From contig NZ_FRCP01000025.1 of assembly GCF_900142955.1 (NCBI RefSeq), positions 1 to 64,000 on the forward strand: a stretch of DNA of 64,000 nucleotides, in the 5' to 3' direction. The notes beneath the pieces are model-generated. The model ran no database searches, had not been told where the DNA came from, and worked only from the letters and a program-made list of their open reading frames with translations. A program made the position numbers and the translations under genes. The first letter of the stretch is position 1, and each line of letters opens with the position of its first letter. Origin of the DNA: Anaerosporobacter mobilis DSM 15930 (lineage in GTDB: Bacteria > Bacillota > Clostridia > Lachnospirales > Lachnospiraceae). This document shows, piece after piece, positions 24,689 through 33,685 of this stretch.

Positions 24689-26002
24689 ATGAATAATGCA
24701 AAATGCTTTAAAGAATTTGCGAAATACACATCACTGAATGTGCTTGGAATGATTGGTTTGTCCTGTTATATCTTAGCGGACACCTTTTTCGTCTCAAAAG
24801 GACTTGGTGCAAATGGTTTAACTGCGCTAAATCTTGCAATTCCTATCTACAGTTTTATTAACGGTAGTGGCTTAATGCTTGGAATGGGTGGTGCTACAAA
24901 GTACTCTATTCTAAAAAGCCAAGATAAGACGAGGGACGCAAATCGAGCATTCACAAATACTGTTTTGTTTACACTTGGATTAGCTCTTGTCTTCTTCGCA
25001 ATTGGTGTATTCCTCTCTGGCGCAATTACAAGATTGTTAGGTGCAGATGATATTGTTTATCAAATGAGTAAGACTTATCTTCAGGTAATCCTGTTGTTTG
25101 CTCCGATGTTTATGCTCAATAATGTACTTCTATGCTTCGTTAGAAATGATGGAGCACCACAGCTTTCCATGTTAGCAATGATTGGTGGAAGTTTATCTAA
25201 TATTATACTGGATTATATCTTTATCTTCCCATGTAATATGGGGATTTTCGGAGCCGTTTTAGCAACCGGACTTGCTCCAATAATCAGTATGCTTATTCTT
25301 TCTCCATATTTCCTTAAAAAGAGAAACCAGTTTCAGCTTATCAGATGCAGCATATCATGGAAATTAATTAGCAATATTGTATCAACTGGCTTGCCATCAT
25401 TGATTACAGAGGTATCTTCGGGTATTGTAATTATTGTGTTCAACAAGATTATATTGGGATTACAAGGGAATACTGGTGTTGCCGCATACGGTGTCATCGC
25501 CAATCTATCTCTTGTAGTAATCTCTATATATACTGGAGTTGCGCAAGGTATTCAGCCTATCCTAAGCAAAAACTACGGTACTGGAAACAAAAAGGATATA
25601 AAACAGATTCTACGCTATTCTTTAGTAACCGTGTTAGCTGTCTCGGGAATCGTTTACAGCAGTGTATTCTTCGGAGCAGATTTTATCGCTAGTATCTTTA
25701 ATAGTGAACAAAATGCACTGTTACAAAGTATCGCTGTTACAGGTTTAAAGATTTACTTTATTGCTTGTGTATTTGCTGGGTTTAATATTATTCTATCCGT
25801 TTATTTTACATCAACCGAGCATGCACGTCCCGCACATATAATTTCCCTACTACGTGGATTTATAGTAATTATTCCAATGGCTTTCTTACTCTCTTCCATA
25901 GGTGGTATGATTGGGGTTTGGTTCACGTTTCCTACAACGGAATTAATCGTTGCCATTATAGGACTTACCCTGTATCTCTTGTCTAGGAGGAAAGTAAACT
26001 AG
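24689..26002 (+). CDS. MATE-family efflux transporter
   Basis: 437 residues and twelve predicted membrane segments with the MATE pattern: an opening helix near TSLNVLGMIGLSCYILADTFFVS, then NLAIPIYSFINGSGLMLGMGGATKYS, and the second half starting near VSTGLPSLITEVSSGIVIIVFNKI with GVAQGIQPILSKNYG. These are Na+- or H+-driven exporters of drugs or metabolites. I start it at ATG 24689, ten bases after GGAGG; an in-frame ATG upstream overlaps that site. The leader is terminator-controlled. Its last four bases overlap the convergent HEAT-repeat gene. Confidence 0.9.
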   Translation: MNNAKCFKEFAKYTSLNVLGMIGLSCYILADTFFVSKGLGANGLTALNLAIPIYSFINGSGLMLGMGGATKYSILKSQDKTRDANRAFTNTVLFTLGLALVFFAIGVFLSGAITRLLGADDIVYQMSKTYLQVILLFAPMFMLNNVLLCFVRNDGAPQLSMLAMIGGSLSNIILDYIFIFPCNMGIFGAVLATGLAPIISMLILSPYFLKKRNQFQLIRCSISWKLISNIVSTGLPSLITEVSSGIVIIVFNKIILGLQGNTGVAAYGVIANLSLVVISIYTGVAQGIQPILSKNYGTGNKKDIKQILRYSLVTVLAVSGIVYSSVFFGADFIASIFNSEQNALLQSIAVTGLKIYFIACVFAGFNIILSVYFTSTEHARPAHIISLLRGFIVIIPMAFLLSSIGGMIGVWFTFPTTELIVAIIGLTLYLLSRRKVN

Positions 26003-26733
26003 TGCAATGCCAGTTGAACTAACTGCAGAGATCTCTTTGCTTCTTTTACAAATATAGGATCTGACGTTAACCCATTCTTTTGTTTGGCATATTCTTCAAG
26101 AATATTCTTCGTCTCATCGCTTGGAAACGCCGACAAACATAAGATACATTTCCACACGATAATATCATCCTGATGATACCTTTGCATTGTAGAATATATA
26201 ATATTCTGATTCACCTCACTAGATAATTCCTTATGGTAAAATGCCATAAATCCTATAGCATCTAACACCTCTCTAATCTTAATGATATCCTGTGTTTCTA
26301 AAACATTAAGCAATGTTTTAAATATAGAACTATCCATCTTACCAAGAGATCTGGCAACAATATCTCTTGGTAATGGATAGGACTTCTTAGCAGATACCTT
26401 ATCAGGTAATTTTATGTACTGGTTTTGACCGATTGTCCCTAGGTATAGGATCATTCTGGCTGCCGTCGATTGATCACCTCGCTCAAGAGTTTCACATATC
26501 GCAATCTTGGTGTAAAGACACTTCTCCTTTGCAAGTTGCTTTAGCAATTCATCTACTACTTGATTATCTAAAGCGGATAAGTTATATGCTGCTATGGTTC
26601 TCTCACAGGGACTTGTTCCATGTAACATAGTAAGCAAGATGCTGACTTTTGCACCTGCATATTCTCTAATTTGATCTTTCGTTACATAACCTCTCTTTTT
26701 CAAATCTTGTTCACTACTTTTTATGTCAGCCAC
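25999..26733 (-). CDS. HEAT-repeat-like helical protein
   Basis: 244 residues, almost entirely helical, with repeated units of about 30-35 residues (for example PCERTIAAYNLSAL, IVARSLGKMDSSIFKTLLNVL, VWKCILCLSAFPSDETKNIL). That pattern suggests HEAT-type repeats, which act as protein-binding scaffolds. No catalytic motif seen. The start is GTG, with only a weak ribosome site. Convergent with the MATE gene, with a four-base overlap. Confidence 0.65.
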   Translation of the reverse strand: MADIKSSEQDLKKRGYVTKDQIREYAGAKVSILLTMLHGTSPCERTIAAYNLSALDNQVVDELLKQLAKEKCLYTKIAICETLERGDQSTAARMILYLGTIGQNQYIKLPDKVSAKKSYPLPRDIVARSLGKMDSSIFKTLLNVLETQDIIKIREVLDAIGFMAFYHKELSSEVNQNIIYSTMQRYHQDDIIVWKCILCLSAFPSDETKNILEEYAKQKNGLTSDPIFVKEAKRSLQLVQLALH

Positions 26734-26944
26734 CTACTTTCTTCAACTAGACTATTTCACTTTAATTCATTTTACACTTTCTTATATTCAAATACCAGAA
26801 AAACAAAAAGAAGCCGCTTATCTACGCTAATAGTTAGCCAAAGGAGTTTTATTAAAAAACATTATAAAACATGACATATATTGTCAAGGTTTGTTTGCTA
26901 TAATTAGTTATAAAAGGTGAATTCCTTTGAAAAGGAGAGTACAA

Positions 26945-27688
26945 ATGAGTGAACAATTTATAAATCTAACGCTTGATAATTTAGAACATGAACATTTATG
27001 TTGCGCGATTGCCGATAAGAAACACCAATGTGGTGTAGCCACGAAAAAACAATGGTTAAAAGACCGCCTTGTAGAGGGACACGTTTTTAGAAAACTTGAC
27101 GTTAAAGGGAAAGTTTTCATAGAATACGCCCCTTTAGAAACAGCATGGGTACCTGTATGTGGAGAGAATTTCTTATATATTTATTGTCTTTGGGTATCAG
27201 GATCATATAAGGGAAAAGGATATGGCAAATCACTTCTTGAATACTGTATAAATGACGCTAAGGCACAAGGGAAATCCGGTGTTTGCGTCCTTAGCTCTAA
27301 AAAGAAAAAGCCATTTTTAACTGAGAAAAAACTTATGACCAAGTTTGGATTTCAAGTAGTAGATACTCTTAGCGATGAATACGAACTCCTTAGCTTGTCA
27401 TTCAATGGGGAGAATCCTTCTTTTAATGATACTGTAAGACAAATGCGTATAAACCAAAAGGAATTGACTATTTTCTACGGAATGCAATGCCCTTTTATCC
27501 CGAATTGCATTGAACAGGTAAAAACGTATTGTGACAACAACCGTATTCCATTAAATCTAATTGCAATAGACAGTTTGCAAAAGGCGAAAGAATTACCTTG
27601 TATCTTCAATAATTGGGCTGTTTTTTATAACGGAAAATTTGAAACAGTACACTTATTAAACGAGAGCTACCTAAAAAAAATAGTATAA
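26945..27688 (+). CDS. YoaP-like GNAT acetyltransferase
   Basis: 247 residues. The N-terminal part is a GNAT domain (LYIYCLWVSGSYKGKGYGKSLLEYCINDAKAQGKSGV holds the acetyl-CoA loop). The C-terminal 80 residues have the YoaP-like extension, with FYGMQCPFIPNCIEQVKTYCDN and its CPFxxNC cysteine pair. B. subtilis YoaP has the same two-domain build. AAAAGGAG lies eight bases before ATG 26945; the frame opens 18 bases earlier at a TTG that overlaps the site. A terminator follows. Confidence 0.8.
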   Translation: MSEQFINLTLDNLEHEHLCCAIADKKHQCGVATKKQWLKDRLVEGHVFRKLDVKGKVFIEYAPLETAWVPVCGENFLYIYCLWVSGSYKGKGYGKSLLEYCINDAKAQGKSGVCVLSSKKKKPFLTEKKLMTKFGFQVVDTLSDEYELLSLSFNGENPSFNDTVRQMRINQKELTIFYGMQCPFIPNCIEQVKTYCDNNRIPLNLIAIDSLQKAKELPCIFNNWAVFYNGKFETVHLLNESYLKKIV

Positions 27689-27692
27689 AAAA

Positions 27693-27741
27693 AACGCCGA
27701 TAACCTGCAAAAACAGATTGTTTATGCGTATTATCGGCGTT
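27693..27741. terminator. Bidirectional terminator
   Basis: AACGCCGATAA at its left edge pairs with TTATCGGCGTT at its right edge; A-runs and T-runs flank it. It sits between the convergent YoaP-like and histidine kinase genes. Confidence 0.85.
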
Positions 27742-27794
27742 TTCCTTATCCCTGCTCCGTACCAATTCATGATTGACTAAGACAGATTTTTCTA

Positions 27795-30074
27795 CTATTT
27801 TTTATTCTCGAAGGTTATAATCGCCTTGAATAGATCTCCATCAATGACAATCTCAAACCTTCCACCTTGAAGTTCCACTAAGCTCTTCACAATTGCTAGC
27901 CCTAGTCCAGAACCTTCTGAGTTTCTTGATTTATCACCTCTTACAAATCGTTCTGTAATTTCACTTGTGTCAAAGTCTAATTCTTCTTTTGACATGTTCT
28001 TTACTTCGATTTGTGTTACCGATTCAGCTGCTATAACATCTACATACGCTTTCCTATTTGGCATCGCATATTTTACTAGGTTTCCAAACAGATTTTCAAA
28101 TATACGATAGCTCTTTTGTCCATCTAACTCTAGGTATATCTTCTCTTCATTGGAACGAATACAGACTTCAATACCTACTCCCTCTAACTTTTCTGAAAGT
28201 TCAAGTTCTGCTTGTTTTATTAAAGATAGTACATCAACCGTTGCCAAATTCACCTCCATGTTACCACTATTTGCTTTACTTACTTCAAACAAATCTTCAA
28301 TTAAATGTTTTAGTCGTTGCGATTTCTTATCCAATGTCTCAATATACGATTTTCTCTCTTCTTCCGTAATTTCTTCATTCTTTAATAAATCCACGTAAGT
28401 TATAATTGCTGTTAGTGGCGTCTTTAGATCATGTGATACATTCGTAATCAATTCTGTTTTCATATTCTGGCTCTTCAACTCTTCTTCAACAGCTTTCTTA
28501 AAACCACCTTGAATCCTTGTTAAATTTGTCTTCATTGGTTCGAATACACCTAAATCACGCTCTTCTGTTACGTTCAGATTTCCTTTTGCCAACGAATCTG
28601 TGATCTCCATGATACTGTCATAATCATCTTTTAATTTCTGCGATTTCTTCTGTAAAAAGAAGAACATAGCAATCGTATATACTATTAGACCTGCGATTCC
28701 AAAGAACCAGATACTACAGAATATAGTAAGAATGATGAAATTAAGAGCTAGTATCTTAAACAGGAATTTGTTTGCCGTATCATCTACATTAATCTCTGTA
28801 ATCTTATTAATGAAGTTCTTTACTTTCCTTAGACACCAGTTGATCATTCTAATAATTAACACATTCTCTTTGCAATATCTTCTGAATCCTTTTACGAAAA
28901 GTTGCTTAATTGATAATGTAATAATTACTACTACACCAAAGATAGTAGTCCAGGCTCCAATATGAAGGAATGGTACTAAGTTATCAGGAAATCCGATGCT
29001 AATTAAATATTCTGCAAGTTTACCAGTATGTGTAAGATATATAATTTCAGACATACTAATAACAAACGCACCATCTAGAACTCCTGCTACCACTAATAAT
29101 TCAACTGGAATCTTTGACGTTATTCCTGTACCGACTTTACATAGTTTTTTACTTGATAGTACTAAAGCTATAAACATTATGATAAACGTAGCACCAAGTA
29201 CTACAAATGGGAATCCTGAATTCTCATAAAAGGAATGTCTATTTGATATATTTTGTTGCCAATAGATTGAGTCATATGCTTCCAATACTTTTGGTACTGC
29301 ATAGTAAAATGTAGTATCTTTGATTGGATTAATTGAATAGGAAGCATTCCAGTACGAATCGTCGAACTGCATAGCAAAATCACTCAAACGTTGCACTATA
29401 TCTGTCTCATTCACATTGTAAGCATCTTTTACACTAATTTTTCCTTGTTTATCAAATACTATTGTTACGTAGAAATCATACTCATGTTTCGTTTTCTCAT
29501 CAAACGTCCAATCATATGAAGTAACTACTTTTCCTGTCTTATTATCTACAACTTGATACTTAAGATTGTGGTTTCTATCAACGGTTTCATCCTGCATTCC
29601 GTAAAGCGTATTATTAAAATCACTTATCATGTATTCAGTGGAATAAAAATCTACATCATGTATCTGACCATCGTTATCTTCCTTATAATCTGAATCATCG
29701 ATAACTACCGTTTGATTTTGCGTTCTTTCTTCTGCATATGCAGTTTGCTCTACCTCAGCGCTTACATCTTCACTCGCAGAATTTTTGCTCTCTTGATTAT
29801 CTTTCGATAGTTCTTCATCTTCAATATTCAGATAGACATCCGATGGTTTTAAATCCTTGCCTACCCTTTCTTCGGCTACAGTCATATAAAGTGAATATGC
29901 ATTTCTATGCAGATAATCATTAAACCAATATCCCTCATAAGGACTTTCATTTGTATTGTCTACTACATCCCAAAAATGATTATACGTAGTTACTACAACT
30001 CCAGCCATAATAACTACTACAAATGTTAAAATAATACTTCCTATAATCCTACTGCTTTTCGATTTTATATCCAA
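27795..30074 (-). CDS. Membrane sensor histidine kinase
   Basis: 759 residues. One membrane segment near 9-29, then about 270 extracytoplasmic residues, then four or five further segments between about 300 and 490, then a linker and a kinase core. The phosphorylated His is in SHDLKTPLTAI; the ATPase domain has LFGNLVKYAM as a modified N-box and GSGLGLAIVKSL as the G-box. The core resembles VanS-type kinases of clostridia; the many-span sensor part is unusual. The start is TTG, nine bases after AAAGGTGG, inside the response regulator gene (26-base overlap). Signal unknown. Confidence 0.9.
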   Translation of the reverse strand: MDIKSKSSRIIGSIILTFVVVIMAGVVVTTYNHFWDVVDNTNESPYEGYWFNDYLHRNAYSLYMTVAEERVGKDLKPSDVYLNIEDEELSKDNQESKNSASEDVSAEVEQTAYAEERTQNQTVVIDDSDYKEDNDGQIHDVDFYSTEYMISDFNNTLYGMQDETVDRNHNLKYQVVDNKTGKVVTSYDWTFDEKTKHEYDFYVTIVFDKQGKISVKDAYNVNETDIVQRLSDFAMQFDDSYWNASYSINPIKDTTFYYAVPKVLEAYDSIYWQQNISNRHSFYENSGFPFVVLGATFIIMFIALVLSSKKLCKVGTGITSKIPVELLVVAGVLDGAFVISMSEIIYLTHTGKLAEYLISIGFPDNLVPFLHIGAWTTIFGVVVIITLSIKQLFVKGFRRYCKENVLIIRMINWCLRKVKNFINKITEINVDDTANKFLFKILALNFIILTIFCSIWFFGIAGLIVYTIAMFFFLQKKSQKLKDDYDSIMEITDSLAKGNLNVTEERDLGVFEPMKTNLTRIQGGFKKAVEEELKSQNMKTELITNVSHDLKTPLTAIITYVDLLKNEEITEEERKSYIETLDKKSQRLKHLIEDLFEVSKANSGNMEVNLATVDVLSLIKQAELELSEKLEGVGIEVCIRSNEEKIYLELDGQKSYRIFENLFGNLVKYAMPNRKAYVDVIAAESVTQIEVKNMSKEELDFDTSEITERFVRGDKSRNSEGSGLGLAIVKSLVELQGGRFEIVIDGDLFKAIITFENKK

Positions 30075-30744
30075 TTCCCCATACCACCTTTAAATATTTT
30101 GGTTCCCTCGGGTTAATCTCAATTTTTTCACGAATCTTTCTTATATGAACCATGATGGTATCTGTTGTAATAGCCTTTTCATTCCATACACGTTCATAAA
30201 TCTCATCTGGTGAAAAAACTCTCCCTGGGCTTTTTATTAATAACTGCAAGATTTTAAATTCCAGTGGAGTTAACTTTACAGGATTTCCATCCACCCTTAC
30301 TTCCACCGTATCCTCGTCTAATTCAAGACCTCCAATTGTATGCACATTGCTTTTAGGTACATCTTCCACTACTTTAAGATATTTGGCATATCTTCTTAAT
30401 TGGGAATTCACCCTCGCTAATAATTCCATTGGTACGAATGGTTTCGTCACGTAATCATCTGCACCAATATTAAGTCCTGTAACTTTATCCATATCTTCTG
30501 ACTTAGCAGATAGCATGATAACTGGGAAATCAAACTTCTCCCTTAACTTCATCGTCATCGTAATTCCGTCCATCTTTGGCATCATAATATCTACTATTGC
30601 TAGATGTATAGTCTCACGCTCTAATACCTCTAATCCTTCAAATCCGTTTGAAGCTCCAAAAACCTTGTATCCCTGATTTCTTAGATATATACTAATTCCC
30701 TCTAATATCTCTTTATCATCTTCAACAACTAATATCTGATACAT
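30049..30744 (-). CDS. OmpR/VanR-type response regulator
   Basis: 231 residues. The receiver domain has the acidic pair in VVEDDKE, the phosphorylated Asp in IVDIMMPKMDG, and the conserved Lys in DYVTKPF. The C-terminal winged helix has LTPLEFKILQLLIKSPGRVFS and TDTIMVHIRKIREKI. It is the partner of the overlapping histidine kinase. AAGGAG lies 13 bases before the ATG, a little far. No binding site was identified. Confidence 0.95.
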   Translation of the reverse strand: MYQILVVEDDKEILEGISIYLRNQGYKVFGASNGFEGLEVLERETIHLAIVDIMMPKMDGITMTMKLREKFDFPVIMLSAKSEDMDKVTGLNIGADDYVTKPFVPMELLARVNSQLRRYAKYLKVVEDVPKSNVHTIGGLELDEDTVEVRVDGNPVKLTPLEFKILQLLIKSPGRVFSPDEIYERVWNEKAITTDTIMVHIRKIREKIEINPREPKYLKVVWGIGYKIEKQ

Positions 30745-30954
30745 ACTATTTCACATACTCCTTCCACGCATATCTTCTTCCTTATATGTTAGTATAGTAT
30801 GAATCAATATACAAGGACCTTCCGACATAAATTATATGGATCACTATGTTTTTCACCTCCCTATTATTAAACTCCCCTGTGATGTTATCCATAATAACCT
30901 TTAAATCTAAATATCAAACGGTAAGATATCTTAAGAAATTCTAAAGAAATAGCC

Positions 30955-30998
30955 ATAAAAAAGGCAATCTCATAAGATTTCTCTCAAAAGATTGCCTT
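30955..30998 (-). terminator. Terminator after thioredoxin
   Basis: AAGGCAATCT (30961-30970) pairs with AGATTGCCTT (30989-30998). On the minus strand a T-run follows (30955-30960), 18 bases past the thioredoxin stop codon. Confidence 0.85.
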
Positions 30999-31015
30999 CT
31001 ACTTATATATATCTC

Positions 31016-31330
31016 TTATAATTGTTGTTCGATCTTAGCTTTAATTCCTGCCTTTGGTGTAACTCCTACTAATTTGTCAACAACTTCACCGTTCTTAAAC
31101 ACTAACATTGTTGGAACGGATTGAATTCCATATTCATTTGCTAATTCTAAACTTTCATCAATGTCTACTTTGTAAAATCCAGCTTGATCACCTAGTTCAT
31201 TACCCAGTTCCTCGAATATCGGTGCTAACATCTTACATGGTCCACACCAAGTTGCGAAGAAATCAACGATAGCAACCCCTTCCTTTTTTACTTTATCATT
31301 AAAATCATTTATAGTTAGAACTTTAGCCAT
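31016..31330 (-). CDS. trxA: Thioredoxin
   Basis: 104 residues with the active site WCGPC at 28-32 (context FFATWCGPCKMLAP), the cis-proline loop QSVPTMLVF and the normal length of a thioredoxin. It reduces protein disulfides in the cytoplasm. No thioredoxin reductase gene lies next to it. I start it at ATG 31330, nine bases after GGAGG; an ATG 15 bases upstream overlaps the ribosome site. A perfect 16-bp-arm palindrome lies about 75 bases upstream of the start. Confidence 0.95.
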   Translation of the reverse strand: MAKVLTINDFNDKVKKEGVAIVDFFATWCGPCKMLAPIFEELGNELGDQAGFYKVDIDESLELANEYGIQSVPTMLVFKNGEVVDKLVGVTPKAGIKAKIEQQL

Positions 31331-31405
31331 ACTAATTACCTCCATTATATTTATATATTTGTTTCTTTTTGTTTTTGTCTATATCTGTATTCTATACTGT
31401 TTTTA

Positions 31406-31440
31406 TTAATACTTCTGTGACTATGTCACAGAAGTATTAA
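31406..31440. repeat. Perfect palindrome upstream of thioredoxin
   Basis: Sixteen bases (31406-31421) are the exact inverse of 31425-31440 with a three-base centre. The core CTGTGAC/GTCACAG recalls Crp/Fnr-type sites but the half-site spacing is one base short. There is no T-run, so a terminator role is less likely than an operator or a processed hairpin. Confidence 0.7.
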
Positions 31441-31559
31441 TATGGCATTTTGCTTTCTGAAAGAACCGTTATTGGTCCTTCTTTGTTTACACGAAACATA
31501 ATCTGCGCTAATTGTTCTAATGTTAGCTTATGTCCATTTTCCAACCAATAGATTATTAG
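31437..31559 (-). pseudogene. C-terminal gene fragment
   Basis: An open frame with no start codon that reads LIIYWLENGHKLTLEQLAQI and ends SESKMPY. The composition is that of a real protein end, possibly a TetR-type regulator tail, but the rest of the gene is gone. Its stop codon lies inside the palindrome. Confidence 0.4.
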
Positions 31560-31580
31560 CTACTATATCAATTATATGGT

Positions 31581-31643
31581 AAAAGGTTGCCGCACTAGTT
31601 TATCAAAAGAAACACTTGATAATAAACTACGTATGACAACCTT
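31581..31643 (-). terminator. Hairpin after the GNAT gene
   Basis: Nested inverted repeats: AAGGTTG (31583-31589) with CAACCTT (31637-31643), and TAGTTTATCA (31596-31605) with TGATAATAAACTA (31617-31629). On the minus strand it ends in TTTTAC. Probably the terminator of the acetyltransferase gene. Confidence 0.6.
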
Positions 31644-31650
31644 CTTATTA

Positions 31651-32220
31651 TTACCACTCTTTACGACATAAACCATATCTCTCTCTCGTCATCTCATAAT
31701 CAACACTCGATTGCATCTGGCCTAACTGATCTTCCCAGGCGTCTTCATTAACTCGTACCTTCATAAATCCGATTTCTTCATATACATGTCTAGCACGTTC
31801 ATTCTTTAGATTGGTATCTAGTACAATTTTATCGATCGGAACTGCATAATTAAGCACTTCATTCGTAAATAAAAAGTCAATTAACAGCTCGATAAATTTC
31901 TTTCCTAACCCTTGATTTTGATAAGACACATCGCAGATTTTAATCCCAATCTCTGCATAACGGTTTCCAATACTATAACTCATCTCACCCATAGGTATAC
32001 TAGAAACTTCGATGATACATATCTGCGAAAGTCTACGTTCATTGCTTTTAATTTGCTCAATCGTCTCTTCTAAACTCTGGTTCAAACCATTAGGAAATCC
32101 CGCATGTTCCATCACTGTTCCATCGTTCCACCAAGTTGTTAATTGTTCTGCATCTGTAACTTCTGCGCTTCTTATTGTAAGATTGTTTTGTCGTATTCGA
32201 ATCTTTCTTTGTTCGTTCAT
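31651..32220 (-). CDS. GNAT-family acetyltransferase
   Basis: 189 residues. It has the GNAT fold: LTIRSAEVTDAEQLTTWW at the start, EIGIKICDVSYQNQGLGKKFIELLI as the acetyl-CoA loop, and VLDTNLKNERARHVYEEIGF as the last conserved helix. GGAGG lies seven bases before the ATG. Target unknown. It is flanked by a terminator-like hairpin and stands alone. Confidence 0.88.
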   Translation of the reverse strand: MNEQRKIRIRQNNLTIRSAEVTDAEQLTTWWNDGTVMEHAGFPNGLNQSLEETIEQIKSNERRLSQICIIEVSSIPMGEMSYSIGNRYAEIGIKICDVSYQNQGLGKKFIELLIDFLFTNEVLNYAVPIDKIVLDTNLKNERARHVYEEIGFMKVRVNEDAWEDQLGQMQSSVDYEMTRERYGLCRKEW

Positions 32221-32369
32221 ATAGAGGCCTCCAATATTATGATTGGGAAAATTATTCTACCCATTCCCTCCCCACACGTTATATATGGAAATTATTTTTC
32301 TATATATTATTTCATTATGATGTGATAAACTGTACGAAACTATCCTCTATATAATTCCGTATATCTTGA

Positions 32370-32987
32370 TTAGATAAGAACGATCTCATCGCAGATTCGT
32401 TCGATATATTCTTCTTTCTCGCTAGCGATTCCAATGGTATAGCCAAGCTTTTTAAGCTTTGCTAGAATCTTTCGTATGTCTGCATGGTTTCCTTCGTTTG
32501 CAGCGGTAAAGACTCCTGCATCAATTAATAACATCTTCTGCCCTTCCATAATTGCCTGCGCAATACTGAGTTTTTGACGCATACGGTCTGAATATCGTAG
32601 TACCTTTCGGTTATTCGTTGGCGATATTCCTACGAATGCCATTGCCTCGCATATTTCCTTTTCTCTAGCTATTTCATTGATTCCTGCGATGTATTTGAGA
32701 TTTTTAAAGCCTGTATACTCTGTTAAAAAACCAATATCTGATATATAAACTCCAACATGTCTAGGAACTTGCCCATACAGTCTGAGACTCTCGTCTTTAT
32801 AATATATTTCCCCTTGGCACGGCGTTATTTCTCCCGCTAATAATTGCATAAACAAGGATACCTTTTCATAATTCGATCCAACAAAACCAACAACGGTTCC
32901 TTTGTTAATTGCTAAACTAATATTTTCTACTATTGTATGTCCTTCGTATCTTTTTGTCACGCCTTCTAGTCTTAATTCGTATTTCAT
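32370..32987 (-). CDS. Degenerate ABC ATPase-like protein
   Basis: 205 residues with the overall shape of a short CcmA/BcrA-like ABC ATPase (RLEGVTKRYEGHTIVENISL), but every catalytic motif is altered. The P-loop region reads GFVGSNYEKVSLF, lacking both glycines before the lysine and one residue of spacing. The signature reads LRYSDRMRQKLSIA. Walker B reads LLIDAG, with Ala for the catalytic Glu, and the switch His is gone (IASEKEE). No permease gene is adjacent. The frame is intact, so it may have been kept as a nucleotide-independent binding or regulatory protein. Confidence 0.8.
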   Translation of the reverse strand: MKYELRLEGVTKRYEGHTIVENISLAINKGTVVGFVGSNYEKVSLFMQLLAGEITPCQGEIYYKDESLRLYGQVPRHVGVYISDIGFLTEYTGFKNLKYIAGINEIAREKEICEAMAFVGISPTNNRKVLRYSDRMRQKLSIAQAIMEGQKMLLIDAGVFTAANEGNHADIRKILAKLKKLGYTIGIASEKEEYIERICDEIVLI

Positions 32988-33081
32988 TCTATATTCCTGT
33001 ACCTTTAACTGTTGTAATTCTCTTATATTTTTCCTTAGAAAACAATTTTCCTTAGCTTACGTAATCTTCTTGTTTTCCATA

Positions 33082-33129
33082 AAATATCGCACGAACACCA
33101 TACTTTTAGGTACGTTCGTGCGATATATT
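33082..33129. terminator. Terminator between nrdG and the ABC-like gene
   Basis: AATATCGCACGAAC pairs with GTTCGTGCGATATATT; AT-rich flanks on both sides. It ends the nrdDG transcript on the minus strand. Confidence 0.8.
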
Positions 33130-33160
33130 TTGTTCTATTATTATGATTATGAGACAATCA

Positions 33161-33685
33161 TTATCTTAACTTCCATAAAATCGTCTTACCTTGTTTCAAA
33201 GACTCTTTCACATCAATAATTCTTTGATTGGAGGAACCTCGGAAGGCTAATGTAATGTCCTTTAACTCTTCTTTGAATTCTCCGTCCACTAAGACATCAA
33301 TTAAACCAAGCATCTCATCGGTATGTTCACATCGTGCTCGACTCTCACTTAGTAAATCATCTTCTAGTGTATATCCTGTATAGCACCAGATATTCTTCTG
33401 TGGGTATTTCTCTTTCACCTTGTGTAAGAGTGGTAAAAGTACTTCTTGATTTGGTCGTTCAAACGGTTCTCCTCCAAGGAGTGAAAGTCCATTGATGAAC
33501 GAAGGTTCCAGCGCTTCTACTATCTCGTTCGCGGTATCCTCTGTAAAATGTTCACCATATGTGAAATCCCACGCTTCATAATTAAAACAACCTTTACACT
33601 GATGGGTACAGCCAGATACAAACAAAGAAACTCTGACGCCCTCCCCATTAGCAATATCGTATTTTTTTATTGCACCATAATTCAT
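33161..33685 (-). CDS. nrdG: Anaerobic ribonucleotide reductase activating protein
   Basis: 174 residues. A radical-SAM enzyme with the cluster motif Cys26-x3-Cys30-x2-Cys33 in VSGCTHQCKGC, and SLLGGEPFERPNQ as the SAM-binding GGE motif. It uses S-adenosylmethionine to place the glycyl radical on NrdD. The ATG follows the nrdD stop codon directly (TAG-ATG) with no close ribosome site of its own, so translation is coupled. Confidence 0.96.
   Translation of the reverse strand: MNYGAIKKYDIANGEGVRVSLFVSGCTHQCKGCFNYEAWDFTYGEHFTEDTANEIVEALEPSFINGLSLLGGEPFERPNQEVLLPLLHKVKEKYPQKNIWCYTGYTLEDDLLSESRARCEHTDEMLGLIDVLVDGEFKEELKDITLAFRGSSNQRIIDVKESLKQGKTILWKLR

Noticed and set aside
31411..31435. Crp/Fnr-type operator upstream of trxA
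   Set aside because: The TGTGA and TCACA half-sites are five bases apart instead of six, so the match is to the palindrome only.
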